Origin: Christiangramia lutea
Lineage (GTDB): Bacteria; Bacteroidota; Bacteroidia; Flavobacteriales; Flavobacteriaceae
Direction: 5' to 3'
Length of the DNA: 64,000 bases
Assembly: GCF_022489035.1 (NCBI RefSeq)
Contig: NZ_JAKVTV010000005.1
Coordinates: 124,001 to 188,000, forward strand
Part shown: positions 24,292 to 32,841 of the stretch, in pieces
Layout: each line of letters begins with the position of its first letter
Numbering within the stretch: position 1 is the stretch's first letter
Translations under genes and position numbers: made by a program
The notes under the pieces: model-generated
Seen by the model: only the letters and a program-made list of their open reading frames with translations
Databases searched by the model: none
What the model was told of the DNA's origin: nothing

Positions 24292-24702
24292 ATGAAAGTA
24301 TTAATTGAACGTATTATCGATGATGGAACCCAGACTCTGGGACGTCTTTTTGTCTTGGACAAAAACAATGCGATCAAGTATCAGTGTGATACGCTGGAGC
24401 TTTCATGGAAAGAAAATAAAAACAGGATTAGCTGTATTCCTGAAGGTGAGTACACAGTACTTAAAAGGTTCAGCAAAAAGTTCAAAAACCACTTTCATAT
24501 TACCAAAGTTGAAGGCAGGAGTTACATCCTTATTCATTCAGGTAATTTTTATAGCCAGATCCTCGGTTGTGTATTAGTAGGAAATGATCTTAAGGAGATC
24601 AATGGAGATGGAAGACTGGATGTGGTTAATAGCCGCGAAACGCTGGCAGATCTACTTGGCATTTTGCCAGGTGAATTCAAACTAAAAATAGTAAAGGTAT
24701 AA
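24292..24702 (+). CDS. DUF5675-like phage protein
   Basis: 136 aa. The pattern LGRLFVLDKNNAIKYQCDTL, then IPEGEYTV, SYILIHSGNF and GDGRLDVVNSRETLADLLG is that of the DUF5675 family, frequent in Bacteroidota phages. The role is unknown. It overlaps the spanin-like gene by one base, so a lysis function is possible. No classical lysozyme or amidase is seen anywhere in the prophage. Confidence 0.6.
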   Translation: MKVLIERIIDDGTQTLGRLFVLDKNNAIKYQCDTLELSWKENKNRISCIPEGEYTVLKRFSKKFKNHFHITKVEGRSYILIHSGNFYSQILGCVLVGNDLKEINGDGRLDVVNSRETLADLLGILPGEFKLKIVKV

Positions 24703-25196
24703 TGAAATACTTTTTCATCTTATTACTGGTAATTTCTCTTTATGGCTGTGGAAGTCAAAGAAGACCTATTACCAATACCGTAAGTACTTTAGATAGTACT
24801 TATGTTGATAGCAGAATTCGTCTGCGTGATACGGTGATCAAAGTACCTTTTCAAAAAGTTTCTATTTCGGCAGATCAGCAAGATCTAACCGAGAAGCCGA
24901 TTACTAAAAGTAACGGTAAAGCGAATGTATCGCTGTTTAAAAAAGACAATGTGATTTATGCGAATGCAGAATGTGATTCACTGGAGCTTCAATTGAAATT
25001 GAAAGACAGTATCATATCTACATTTCGCCAGGTGAAAACCGATACCACTATAACATTACCTCCAGAGCGAATTAAATACATTCCCTGGATCGTTAAAATA
25101 CTTGCCTGGATTGGCGGCCTTAGTTTGTTGTATTTCGGCTGGAAGTTGTTCAGGTTCATTCAATCATTTTCAAATCCAATATCATTTTTAAGATGA
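24702..25196 (+). CDS. Lipoprotein with C-terminal membrane span, u-spanin candidate
   Basis: 164 aa. N-terminal lipoprotein signal MKYFFILLLVISLYGC (Cys16), a periplasmic-length middle part, and one C-terminal transmembrane segment (WIVKILAWIGGLSLLYFGWK, about 127-146). An outer-membrane lipid anchor plus an inner-membrane span in one chain is the architecture of unimolecular spanins such as T1 gp11, which fuse the two membranes at lysis. The middle is beta- and helix-mixed. Assignment is by architecture only. Confidence 0.6.
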   Translation: MKYFFILLLVISLYGCGSQRRPITNTVSTLDSTYVDSRIRLRDTVIKVPFQKVSISADQQDLTEKPITKSNGKANVSLFKKDNVIYANAECDSLELQLKLKDSIISTFRQVKTDTTITLPPERIKYIPWIVKILAWIGGLSLLYFGWKLFRFIQSFSNPISFLR

Positions 25197-25591
25197 AAAC
25201 CTTAAGCAGAAACGAATTAGTACAAAAGAGTGTTGCCATTTTCAAGGGCAGAACCGAAGCCGTTTTATTCGCTACCAGCGATGGACAGTTCTTCATTTTC
25301 AAAGACCGTGCGAACATGCACGCGAAGTCTCAAAAGACTCCGCTTAAAGTATATGAGATCGAGAGATCTGAAGTAGAAGACCAGCTTCCGAAGGAAAAGG
25401 AAACCAAAGCTGCTGCTTCTACCAAAAGCAAGCCTAAAACGGTTGAGCAGATCAAGGCTGATGTAGAAGATACTGAAGACCTGGAGAAACTTGCAGCCAT
25501 GCTAAAAGAAGAGCAGGAAGGAAAGGACAGAACTACGGCTGTAGAAGCTATCCAGAACAGAATTGCTGAATTAGAACCTAAAGAAGACTAA
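25193..25591 (+). CDS. Hypothetical virion-region protein, 132 aa
   Basis: The N-terminal 55 residues form a compact domain (AVLFATSDGQFFIFKDRANM). A Lys/Ala/Glu-rich linker and a helical C-terminus follow. Overlaps the previous gene by four bases and lies directly before the sheath gene; Mu has small head-tail joining proteins here. No family recognised. Confidence 0.6.
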   Translation: MKTLSRNELVQKSVAIFKGRTEAVLFATSDGQFFIFKDRANMHAKSQKTPLKVYEIERSEVEDQLPKEKETKAAASTKSKPKTVEQIKADVEDTEDLEKLAAMLKEEQEGKDRTTAVEAIQNRIAELEPKED

Positions 25592-25593
25592 CA

Positions 25594-26799
25594 ATGAGTT
25601 TTGAAGGAGTAACATTCAATAAAGGTCAGGGCGGGTTAAACCGTGCCAATGCTTCCACCGATGCGGTGATGGCATTGGTGGTTTTCTCACCAGAGGCCGC
25701 AAATCCTGAATTTAACAAGGCAATCAAAGCCATACAGGCTTCAGACCTTGACGATGCAGGATTCGATGAGGCATACGATGCGAATAACACCATCCTTTTA
25801 CGTCATCATGTAGAAGAGTTTTTCGCCTATGCACCTGAAGGGACTTTATATGTGATCCCTACAGATCAGCCTACCGCTGCCGATTTCTTTAGCACCGATG
25901 AGGCAAAGAACCTGTTTAGAGATCAGACCGATATTAAAAGAATCGGTTTTGTCTACAATGCCAATGTAGTAGATCTTGACCTTACGGCAGAGATCAACGC
26001 TTCACAGGCTTTTGTAGATGCACTTGCCGCAGATCATATTCTGGTAGACGGGATCTACCTGGAGGCGAGAGGGATCAACGCCGCAACTGCCATAGATCTT
26101 AGAGCTTTATCGGCTGGACAGGTTTCAGCAGTGATCGCACAGGACCCTGATATCGCTACCATAGATGCCGCTTATGCAAACTATGCCGCCGTTGGTGCAG
26201 TGTTGGGTATGCGTGCCATAAGACAGGTAAATGAGAACTTAGGTTCTGTAGATGTGGTTAGAAAGCCATTATCGAGCAGAGGAACCGTGAGTTTCCCACT
26301 TACCAGGTATACCGAAGAGCGTTGGTTAAAAGCTGCGCTTAGTGATGGTACCATCATCACCAGTTTAACCTCGGCAGATAAAAAACAGTTAACGGCCTAT
26401 GGTTATATCTACGCCGGGAACTTTCAGGGATTTGGAGGTTTCTACTTTAATGGAGAGCCTACCTGTATAGAACTGGCATCCGATTACTCTTCAGGAGAAA
26501 ATAACGGGGTTTGGAATAAAGCCGCCAGGGGAATTAGAACAGCTCTTATCCCTAAAGTAAGAGGCTGGTTTAAAAGGAATGCTGAAACCGGTGCTTTAAC
26601 AGCAACCGTGATTAAGAACCTTGAAACTCTGGCAGGAAAGCCATTGCAGGATATGATGACCACACAGGAAATAAGCGATTATGAGATCGTGATCCCTAAC
26701 GGGCAGAACCCGAACGACCAGACACCATTGATCGCGAAAGCATCAGTAACTCTGGGAGCGATCATTCACGAATTTGAAATAGACCTATCACTTAATTAA
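25594..26799 (+). CDS. Tail sheath protein (DUF2586-like)
   Basis: 401 aa. Subunit of the contractile sheath. The C-terminal region (FPLTRYTEERWLKAALSDGT, GYIYAGNFQGFGGFYFNGEP, SSGENNGVWNKAARGIRTAL) is typical of DUF2586 sheath proteins of Mu-like Bacteroidota phages. Followed after two bases by the tube gene. Shows the phage is a myovirus. Confidence 0.88.
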   Translation: MSFEGVTFNKGQGGLNRANASTDAVMALVVFSPEAANPEFNKAIKAIQASDLDDAGFDEAYDANNTILLRHHVEEFFAYAPEGTLYVIPTDQPTAADFFSTDEAKNLFRDQTDIKRIGFVYNANVVDLDLTAEINASQAFVDALAADHILVDGIYLEARGINAATAIDLRALSAGQVSAVIAQDPDIATIDAAYANYAAVGAVLGMRAIRQVNENLGSVDVVRKPLSSRGTVSFPLTRYTEERWLKAALSDGTIITSLTSADKKQLTAYGYIYAGNFQGFGGFYFNGEPTCIELASDYSSGENNGVWNKAARGIRTALIPKVRGWFKRNAETGALTATVIKNLETLAGKPLQDMMTTQEISDYEIVIPNGQNPNDQTPLIAKASVTLGAIIHEFEIDLSLN

Positions 26800-26801
26800 T
26801 T

Positions 26802-27239
26802 ATGGCACGAGTAACAAAATTAATCAACGCCTTCGGGAAAATGGCAGGATGGAATTCTGTCACCATGAACCTGTTTGGGCGTGACGTAGAAGGTATCGTA
26901 GAACTTAGTTATGACGATACGGTAGAAAAAGAACATATGTACGGTGCCGGAAAGATGCCTATTGGTGTTGGGGAAGGTAACTACGCCGCTAACTGTGGAT
27001 TGAAACTCTATAAGGAAGAGGTGGTAGCGATCCAGGACAGCATCCGTGGAACCGGGAAACGTCTTCAGGATCTTCCGCCTACAGATATCGTAGTGGTATA
27101 CGAATATGAAGGCAGACTGGTAACCGATATCATCAGGAACTTCCAGATCGTAAAGATCGGTAAGGGAGTGAAGCAGAATGATAAGACGGTAGACCAGACC
27201 GTAGAATGTATTTGTAGTCATATAGACTGGAACGTATAA
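26802..27239 (+). CDS. Tail tube protein
   Basis: 145 aa, right size for a myoviral tube protein and directly after the sheath gene. Starts MARVTKLINAFGKMAGWNSV; contains YGAGKMPIGVGEGNY and ends with a beta-rich segment, as in Mu gpM/P2 gpFII-like tubes. Confidence 0.8.
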   Translation: MARVTKLINAFGKMAGWNSVTMNLFGRDVEGIVELSYDDTVEKEHMYGAGKMPIGVGEGNYAANCGLKLYKEEVVAIQDSIRGTGKRLQDLPPTDIVVVYEYEGRLVTDIIRNFQIVKIGKGVKQNDKTVDQTVECICSHIDWNV

Positions 27240-27249
27240 AAATTGAAAA

Positions 27250-27585
27250 ATGGCTAAAGACGAACTTATAGGATACGCAGATCAGGCTCAGATAGACGAG
27301 TGGAAACAGAAGCATAAGTGCAAGTTCATTCACGAGATCACCACCGAAGATGATGAAGGGAATAAGCATGTGACCTATGTTAAGAATCCTTCGCTGGACC
27401 TGCTTCAGCTTCTGGCGAGCAAAGCGAAACAAAATCAGGAATTAACCGGTCTTAAACTGGTACTTGAAGGTGTTAGGCTTGGTGGCTCTCAGGAGATTCT
27501 GGAAGATGACATGCTGAAACTGTCTGTTATGAAGGCAGTGGGCAGCCTGTTTAAACGCAAGGAGTCTGACGTAAAAAAGCGATAG
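27250..27585 (+). CDS. Tail assembly chaperone, short form
   Basis: 111 aa, helical, starting MAKDELIGYADQAQIDEWKQ. Lies between tube and tape-measure genes, where tailed phages encode assembly chaperones that coat the tape measure (lambda G/GT, P2 E/E', Mu gp41/42). Ends with TAG at 27583, right after a slippery sequence (27573-27579) that allows a longer product. Confidence 0.8.
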   Translation: MAKDELIGYADQAQIDEWKQKHKCKFIHEITTEDDEGNKHVTYVKNPSLDLLQLLASKAKQNQELTGLKLVLEGVRLGGSQEILEDDMLKLSVMKAVGSLFKRKESDVKKR

Positions 27586-27791
27586 AGCTTGGGGAGATCT
27601 CACTCGATCCAGGCGAAGATTTTTGGGAAAAAGGAAATGCGTTAATCCGGTCTTTATTCAGAACAGATCCCGAAAACTTGCCTGTCGAAAGATGGGCAAA
27701 GTTATATAACGAAGCGATCTATTTAAAAAGACTGGAAGCCAAAACACTGGGCGAAGTGATCGCGAGAGTGTTTGGCGGTAAAGAAGAATAA
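27250..27791 (+). CDS. Tail assembly chaperone, long form made by -1 frameshift
   Basis: At 27573-27579 the sequence is A AAA AAG in the correct phase (GTA AAA AAG CGA TAG). A -1 slip continues with GCG ATA GAG and reads 70 further codons (AIELGEISLDPGEDFWEKGN ... FGGKEE) to TAA 27789. The extension frame has no ATG of its own and fills the gap exactly to the tape-measure start at 27797. An AAGGAG sequence lies 8 nt upstream of the slip site, the type of stimulator known from dnaX. Product about 180 aa. Confidence 0.85.
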
Positions 27792-27796
27792 CCAAA

Positions 27797-29788
27797 ATGG
27801 CAAAACACGAAACCTCGTGGATACTCGAATTAGTTGACAGAATTACTGAACCTCTGCGAGATGCTACCAAAGCAACCGAAGGGGTTCAGGATGCCGTTGA
27901 CAGTGTTCGCGAGGCGTTAGGCGATATGTCTGACGAGCAGCGTAGCGTTGCCGAACGTTCTTTGAAATCTCATAGTGAGTTATCAAAACTCTATGCAAAC
28001 GAGCAGGAAGAGATCAAGAAGCTTACCAAGTGGCTTTCAGATCTGGGTGATGAAGTAGATCCGCTGACTAAAAAGCAGATCGATTTTGATATCAAACAGG
28101 CCCAGACCAAAGCCCGAAGGTATAAAGAGCAGTTAGTAGAGATCGAGGCCGAACTAAAGGAAATTGAAGACGGTCCAGATCCAGCCAAGTTAGAGGCTAA
28201 TTGGGGAGCAGCTATCGTAGTTGCAAATCAGGCCGCCGAACTGGTAGACAAAGCCTTGGGAACTTTTGATTTTGCCATAGGCATCGAAGAGACCAGGACA
28301 AAGATCGCCAGAATGACTGGTGAATCTGGGGAGCATCTGGACGTGCTTACGGCAAAGGCGCATAGACTTGGGCGGGTTTTTAAGGAAGATCCAAAAGAGA
28401 TCGCCAAAGCCGCCAATGCCATGACCCAGCAAATAGGAGGTTCATGGGAAGAGAACTTTGCACTTATCGAAGCCGGGTACCAGAAAGGCGCGAATATCAA
28501 CGGTGATTTTCTGGATCAGTTAAAGGAATATCCAACTTTTATTAAACAGTTGGGAATTACCCAGGCTGAAGCAATTGCCTTAACGGCTCAGGCCGGACAA
28601 AAAGGAATCTTTTCAGATAAGGCCATGGATTCTTTAAAAGAGGCAGATCTATCGCTTCGAGAAATGACCCAGACCCAGGTAGATGCATTAAAAGGAATTG
28701 GACTGGAAGTGGAAGATCTGGCCGGGAAAACCACCTTTGAAGCGGTGCGGATGATCTCTAAAAATATGGAGGGTGCCAGCACTTCAGCAAAACAACTTGT
28801 TTTAGCAGATATTTTTAAAGGTGCCGGTGAAGATGCCGGTCTTGGATGGATAGAAGGCCTTGCCAGTGTTGATATGGATATCAATAAAGTGAAGAGTGTA
28901 AAAGGTGCAGGTGCCAGTCTTAGGGGTTGGCTTGCAGATCTTGAATCTTCATTTTCTGATACTTTCGGTGAGATCATTACCAATGCCAGCGAATTAAGTG
29001 GTGTGACTACGTTTATGGCGTCTATGATCCCAATAGTTTCTCAACTTACCAAAGTTACCTGGTTGCAGAATGCAGCTTCAAAAGTTGCCGCCGCCGGACA
29101 ATGGTTATGGAACGCCGCGCTTACAGCAAATCCTATTGGTTTGGTGGTTGCCGGAGTTGCCGCTTTGGTAGGTGCTATTGTATGGGCATATAATGAATTT
29201 GAAGGATTTAGAAAGGTAATTCTTGGTTCCTGGGAAGTCATCAAGCTGTTTGGTGATGTACTTAAAGATTTTGTAATAGATCGAATAAAAAGCCTGCTTT
29301 CAGGTATTGCCGGACTTGGTAAAGCTGTAATGCAATTCTTTGATGGAGACTGGAAAGATGCCTGGCAAACCGGTAAGGATGCCGTTGGTGATATGATCGG
29401 GATAGAAGCCAGTTCTAAAGCATACGGGAAACTTAAGGATGGGATTGCCGGAGCTTATGAGGAAGGTGCCAGAAAAGGTGCTGAATCTTATGCCGCAGAC
29501 CAGGAGAAAAAGAAGACCGGGAACGAATACCAGGATTACAACTTTTCACCAACCGGTGAGAATTTTGGAAGACTGGACGGGACCACCTCCATCACCGGAG
29601 GCGGAAAAGGAAATTCGGGAAGCTCTCAGGGCAGCGCAAAAGTGCTGAACATGAGCCTGAATGTTACCAATAATTTCAATGTGAAAGACGGTGCCGACTT
29701 TATCTCGCGAAAAGACGAGATCCTGGATTATGTACTGGGAAGAATTAACGATGGGCTTAAAGATGCCTTAATCATGCAGGGAACTTAA
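27797..29788 (+). CDS. Tail tape measure protein
   Basis: 663 aa. Long coiled coil (residues 15-150), a TAILED-phage-type core with IEETRTKIARMTGESGEHLD, then a hydrophobic stretch about 425-475 (WNAALTANPIGLVVAGVAALVGAIVWAY) typical of tape measures, and a glycine-rich C-terminal part. Sets tail length and may form a channel at DNA entry. By the usual rule of about 0.15 nm per residue a tail near 100 nm would be expected. Confidence 0.9.
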   Translation: MAKHETSWILELVDRITEPLRDATKATEGVQDAVDSVREALGDMSDEQRSVAERSLKSHSELSKLYANEQEEIKKLTKWLSDLGDEVDPLTKKQIDFDIKQAQTKARRYKEQLVEIEAELKEIEDGPDPAKLEANWGAAIVVANQAAELVDKALGTFDFAIGIEETRTKIARMTGESGEHLDVLTAKAHRLGRVFKEDPKEIAKAANAMTQQIGGSWEENFALIEAGYQKGANINGDFLDQLKEYPTFIKQLGITQAEAIALTAQAGQKGIFSDKAMDSLKEADLSLREMTQTQVDALKGIGLEVEDLAGKTTFEAVRMISKNMEGASTSAKQLVLADIFKGAGEDAGLGWIEGLASVDMDINKVKSVKGAGASLRGWLADLESSFSDTFGEIITNASELSGVTTFMASMIPIVSQLTKVTWLQNAASKVAAAGQWLWNAALTANPIGLVVAGVAALVGAIVWAYNEFEGFRKVILGSWEVIKLFGDVLKDFVIDRIKSLLSGIAGLGKAVMQFFDGDWKDAWQTGKDAVGDMIGIEASSKAYGKLKDGIAGAYEEGARKGAESYAADQEKKKTGNEYQDYNFSPTGENFGRLDGTTSITGGGKGNSGSSQGSAKVLNMSLNVTNNFNVKDGADFISRKDEILDYVLGRINDGLKDALIMQGT

Positions 29789-29789
29789 G

Positions 29790-30440
29790 ATGAACTATAC
29801 GATACCAAACATATTTCTGGAAGCTTTCGGCTTAAAAGTGGAAAAGATGTACAGCCCTTCGCTGGACTCCAATCTGCCACAGGACCCGAACGGATTGTAT
29901 CAAGGCATCGAGATCGTGGAAGATCTTCAGGAGGCTACAAAACTTAGCCACCTGGGAACTCCTATCTTATTCCCTATCACATTCCTTTCTGGAACCTATC
30001 AGTATTTCGATAGGGAAACAGGCGAGATCTTAAGAAAGCAGATGCCGGAGTTTCAATTGCCTTCTACCTGCGTGGCTTCCTTTAGAAGACCAAAGGTGAT
30101 CAACAAAACGAGAATGAACGGCGGCTATTCCACGGTAAAGGAAATATTCGGTTTTACCGATTATGAGATCACGATCAATGGTTTCTTTATTCCAGAACCG
30201 GGACAGCCGCAGGGATTTGTTTCACCAAAAGCTCAGGAAGACCAGATGGTGAAGTGGGACGATCTGGCAGATGCCGTACAGGTAAGTTCACAGATATTCC
30301 TTTCCAGGGAAATACACACGATCCTGATAGAAGATTTTCAGCCGGTGCCACAAAGAGGAAGACCTAACCTGGTACCCTTCACGATAAGAGCAGTAAGTGA
30401 CGAGATCATTCAAACTAATAATCCTTTGATATGGTCTTAG
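29790..30440 (+). CDS. DUF6046-like tail/baseplate protein
   Basis: 216 aa, starts one base after the tape measure. The segment FPITFLSGTYQYFDRETGEI and LPSTCVASFRRPKVINKT, then DYEITINGFF, fits DUF6046, seen in this place in Bacteroidota contractile phages. Likely links tail tube and hub (as Mu gpN or LysM-type proteins do), by position. Confidence 0.65.
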   Translation: MNYTIPNIFLEAFGLKVEKMYSPSLDSNLPQDPNGLYQGIEIVEDLQEATKLSHLGTPILFPITFLSGTYQYFDRETGEILRKQMPEFQLPSTCVASFRRPKVINKTRMNGGYSTVKEIFGFTDYEITINGFFIPEPGQPQGFVSPKAQEDQMVKWDDLADAVQVSSQIFLSREIHTILIEDFQPVPQRGRPNLVPFTIRAVSDEIIQTNNPLIWS

Positions 30441-31411
30441 CGATGAACGCAAAGCTGGTATTCCCGGCCACAGAAACAAGAGGCGAACTCATCATAAGGC
30501 GAATCAACGGAGTGACGATTGAATCTTCCTGGGAAACGCTAACCGATACCGCAGTGATCACCATTCCACGGAATATAGAGATCGCAGGCAGGAACTTAAG
30601 AACCTCTGCAAGGGATATTTTCAGGAATGGAGATCCGGTGCAGATCTGGTTGGGTTATAACGGTGAACTCATCAATGAATTCAATGGCTATATCACTTCA
30701 GTAAGTGCCGATATCCCGATTGAAATTAAGTGCGATGATGCCATGTACCTGCTTAAAAGGCATAATGTAAACGTGGCGATGCGAACCAATAAGGTCGAAG
30801 ATCTTATAAAACAGATCATCCCGGAAGGCATCCCGACAGATGTGGCAGATATCGAAGTGGGAAAGGAAAGATTTCCGAATACCACCGCCGCAAAGGTGCT
30901 GGAATGGTTGCAGGAAGCAAATATCTATTCCTATTTCAAAGGTGATACGCTGGTAGTGGGTAAGATCTACTCAGACGATGACGAGCCGCCGATGAAATTT
31001 GATTTTAACCGGAACGTGGTAGACAATAACCTGCAATACCGGTTAAAAGAAGATATCCTTTTAAGGATCATTGCGACCAGTACGCTTCCAAAAGGCAAAA
31101 AATTAAAAGTTGAATATGGCGATGAGTTTGGCGTAAGGCGAAACCTGAGCTATTACAATATTGAAGTGGAGGCAGAATTGCTGAAGCTGGCAAAACTCGA
31201 TTACGATAAAAGTAAGGTAGCCGGTTACGAAGGCGATATCGAAATATTTGGAATTCCAAGTATGCGCCACGGAATGAAGGCAACGATCATTAGCCAGATG
31301 TACCCAGACAGGAATGGAACCTACTGGATCAAGTCCATTAAAAAGGAATATTCAGACCAGGCGAAATATCACCAGTTTTTAACACTGGATCAAAAGGTGA
31401 GCGATGAGTAA
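30431..31411 (+). CDS. Baseplate hub protein (Mu gpP / P2 gpD-like)
   Basis: 326 aa. The domain order (beta-barrel N-terminus with DPVQIWLGYNGELINEFNGY, then KVLEWLQEANIYSYFKGDTL, and PSMRHGMKATIISQMYPDRNGTYWIKSI near the end) matches phage tail hub proteins. ATG 30431 overlaps the previous gene by 10 bp; ATG 30443, two bases after its stop, is an equally good start. Confidence 0.8.
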   Translation: MVLAMNAKLVFPATETRGELIIRRINGVTIESSWETLTDTAVITIPRNIEIAGRNLRTSARDIFRNGDPVQIWLGYNGELINEFNGYITSVSADIPIEIKCDDAMYLLKRHNVNVAMRTNKVEDLIKQIIPEGIPTDVADIEVGKERFPNTTAAKVLEWLQEANIYSYFKGDTLVVGKIYSDDDEPPMKFDFNRNVVDNNLQYRLKEDILLRIIATSTLPKGKKLKVEYGDEFGVRRNLSYYNIEVEAELLKLAKLDYDKSKVAGYEGDIEIFGIPSMRHGMKATIISQMYPDRNGTYWIKSIKKEYSDQAKYHQFLTLDQKVSDE

Positions 31412-31925
31412 GGATAAGATCATAGAATATAAAAACCTTATTAACCAGAAAATGAAAAGGATGGTTCCTGTCCAGACCGAATGGGTGAAGGTGGAATCTG
31501 TAGACTGGGAAGAAAAGACGATGGTGGCCATTGGTGAAGATAATGAACTGCCATATGAAGATATTCTGCTGGGACTCGGTTCAGTCTATAAAAAGCCGAA
31601 ACCGGGTAGTCTTGCCTTAATTGGATTAGTGGCGAACTCAGCCGGTTGTTATTTGATAGACTGCGAGGCTTACGATGAGATTGAAGTAAATACAAAACTT
31701 ACCAAAGTACAGGTAAAAGAAAAGGGCGTGAAGCTCACCAGGGGAACTGAAGATTTTCGAGAGATCCTGGAAGACTTTATGACCGAAGTGAATAAGATAA
31801 ATACCGAGGCACAGGCCATAGCGACCAAAGCCGGTGCGACAGAAAGCGTGCCGAAACTGGTTGCCAGCTTCGCCAAAACCGAATTGATTATACAGCGTTT
31901 AAATGCTGTTTTAACGAGTGAATAA
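31404..31925 (+). CDS. Baseplate spike/assembly protein (gp45/gpV-like)
   Basis: 173 aa. An OB-like part (QTEWVKVESVDWEEKTMVAI, PKPGSLALIGLVANSAGCYL) is followed by a polar C-terminus. Located between hub and gp46/gpW-type protein, as Mu gp45. Overlaps the hub gene by 8 bp and the next by one. Confidence 0.65.
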   Translation: MSKDKIIEYKNLINQKMKRMVPVQTEWVKVESVDWEEKTMVAIGEDNELPYEDILLGLGSVYKKPKPGSLALIGLVANSAGCYLIDCEAYDEIEVNTKLTKVQVKEKGVKLTRGTEDFREILEDFMTEVNKINTEAQAIATKAGATESVPKLVASFAKTELIIQRLNAVLTSE

Positions 31926-32203
31926 TGGGCAAAGATATCCTGCTTGATGAAAATAACGATCTGAAGATCACCAGTGGCGATTTTGCCATTGGTGAGAGTG
32001 AGATGCAGGAGGTTGAAATGATACTTTCAACCAACCAGGGCGAATGGAAAGAGCATCCGGTAACCGGTGCCAACCTGGTCACCCAGATTAGAACTACGAA
32101 TAATGATGCCCGACTGGAGCGTATGTTAAGAATACAAATGAAACTGGATGGGAAGGATTATGAGCAAATTAAGAATAAGATAAAGATGAATTTAAATGGC
32201 TGA
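31925..32203 (+). CDS. Baseplate wedge protein (Mu gp46 / gpW / gp25-like)
   Basis: 92 aa with DILLDENNDLKITSGDFAIG, TNQGEWKEHPVTGANL and ARLERMLRIQMKLDG, a recognisable gp46/GpW-gp25 pattern. Part of the baseplate wedge. Confidence 0.8.
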   Translation: MGKDILLDENNDLKITSGDFAIGESEMQEVEMILSTNQGEWKEHPVTGANLVTQIRTTNNDARLERMLRIQMKLDGKDYEQIKNKIKMNLNG

Positions 32204-32564
32204 ATTTTTACAACAATATCTGGGAATCTTTTTAACAGCCTTAATTACCGGTGGAGTCGGTGGTTTCTTCGGTTGGTTCTATGAGCGAAAGCGTAAAAAG
32301 GTAGAGGTTGACAACCTGGAAGCTGAAGGCAGTAAAGCTAAAGCAGATTACAGTAAATCTATTATTGATTTATACCAGGAAGCATTAACAGATCTAAAAA
32401 ACCAATATGAAGCTCGCTATTTATTCCTGAAGAACGAATACGATCTTAAGTTCGAAAATCAGAACCTGAAGATTGAAAAGTTAACCAAAGACCAGGAAAT
32501 GTGGAGAAACAAATACACCGCTTTAAAAAAGGAGTTTGACGCTTACAAAAGGAAACATCCATAA
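32196..32564 (+). CDS. Membrane-anchored coiled-coil protein, 122 aa
   Basis: One N-terminal membrane span with a glycine run (YLGIFLTALITGGVGGFFGW), then a basic stop (YERKRKKVE) and a long coiled coil to the C-terminus. Overlaps gp46 by 8 bp. The form resembles i-spanins or pinholins. It is surrounded by baseplate genes rather than lysis genes, so function stays open. Confidence 0.6.
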   Translation: MAEFLQQYLGIFLTALITGGVGGFFGWFYERKRKKVEVDNLEAEGSKAKADYSKSIIDLYQEALTDLKNQYEARYLFLKNEYDLKFENQNLKIEKLTKDQEMWRNKYTALKKEFDAYKRKHP

Positions 32565-32839
32565 TGCAAATACAGGCTTTATATAGACAATCGCTATTCG
32601 ATCTATCTATACAAACGTATGGAAGTGTGGCCTATGTATTCGACCTGGCCCTTGCCAATGGTTTAAGCATAACCTCTGTACTGGAACCTGGACAGCATAT
32701 CGAAGCACCGGAGATTGAAGTGGAAAGCACCGATATACAGAATTACTACCAGAGCCACGGCATAAAACCCGCTACGGCCATAGAAACTGAATTATTAGAA
32801 ACCGAAGACGACTGCAATTATTGTAAACTATTTGAATAA
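32564..32839 (+). CDS. LysM-like tail protein (gpX-like)
   Basis: 91 aa. The first 50 residues (SLFDLSIQTYGSVAYVFDLA, NGLSITSVLEPGQHIEAP) have the LysM pattern. P2 gpX and Mu-type LysM tail proteins are similar and sit near the baseplate. Overlaps the previous gene by one base; a CNYC pair lies near the C-terminus. Confidence 0.65.
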   Translation: MQIQALYRQSLFDLSIQTYGSVAYVFDLALANGLSITSVLEPGQHIEAPEIEVESTDIQNYYQSHGIKPATAIETELLETEDDCNYCKLFE

Positions 32840-32841
32840 AG

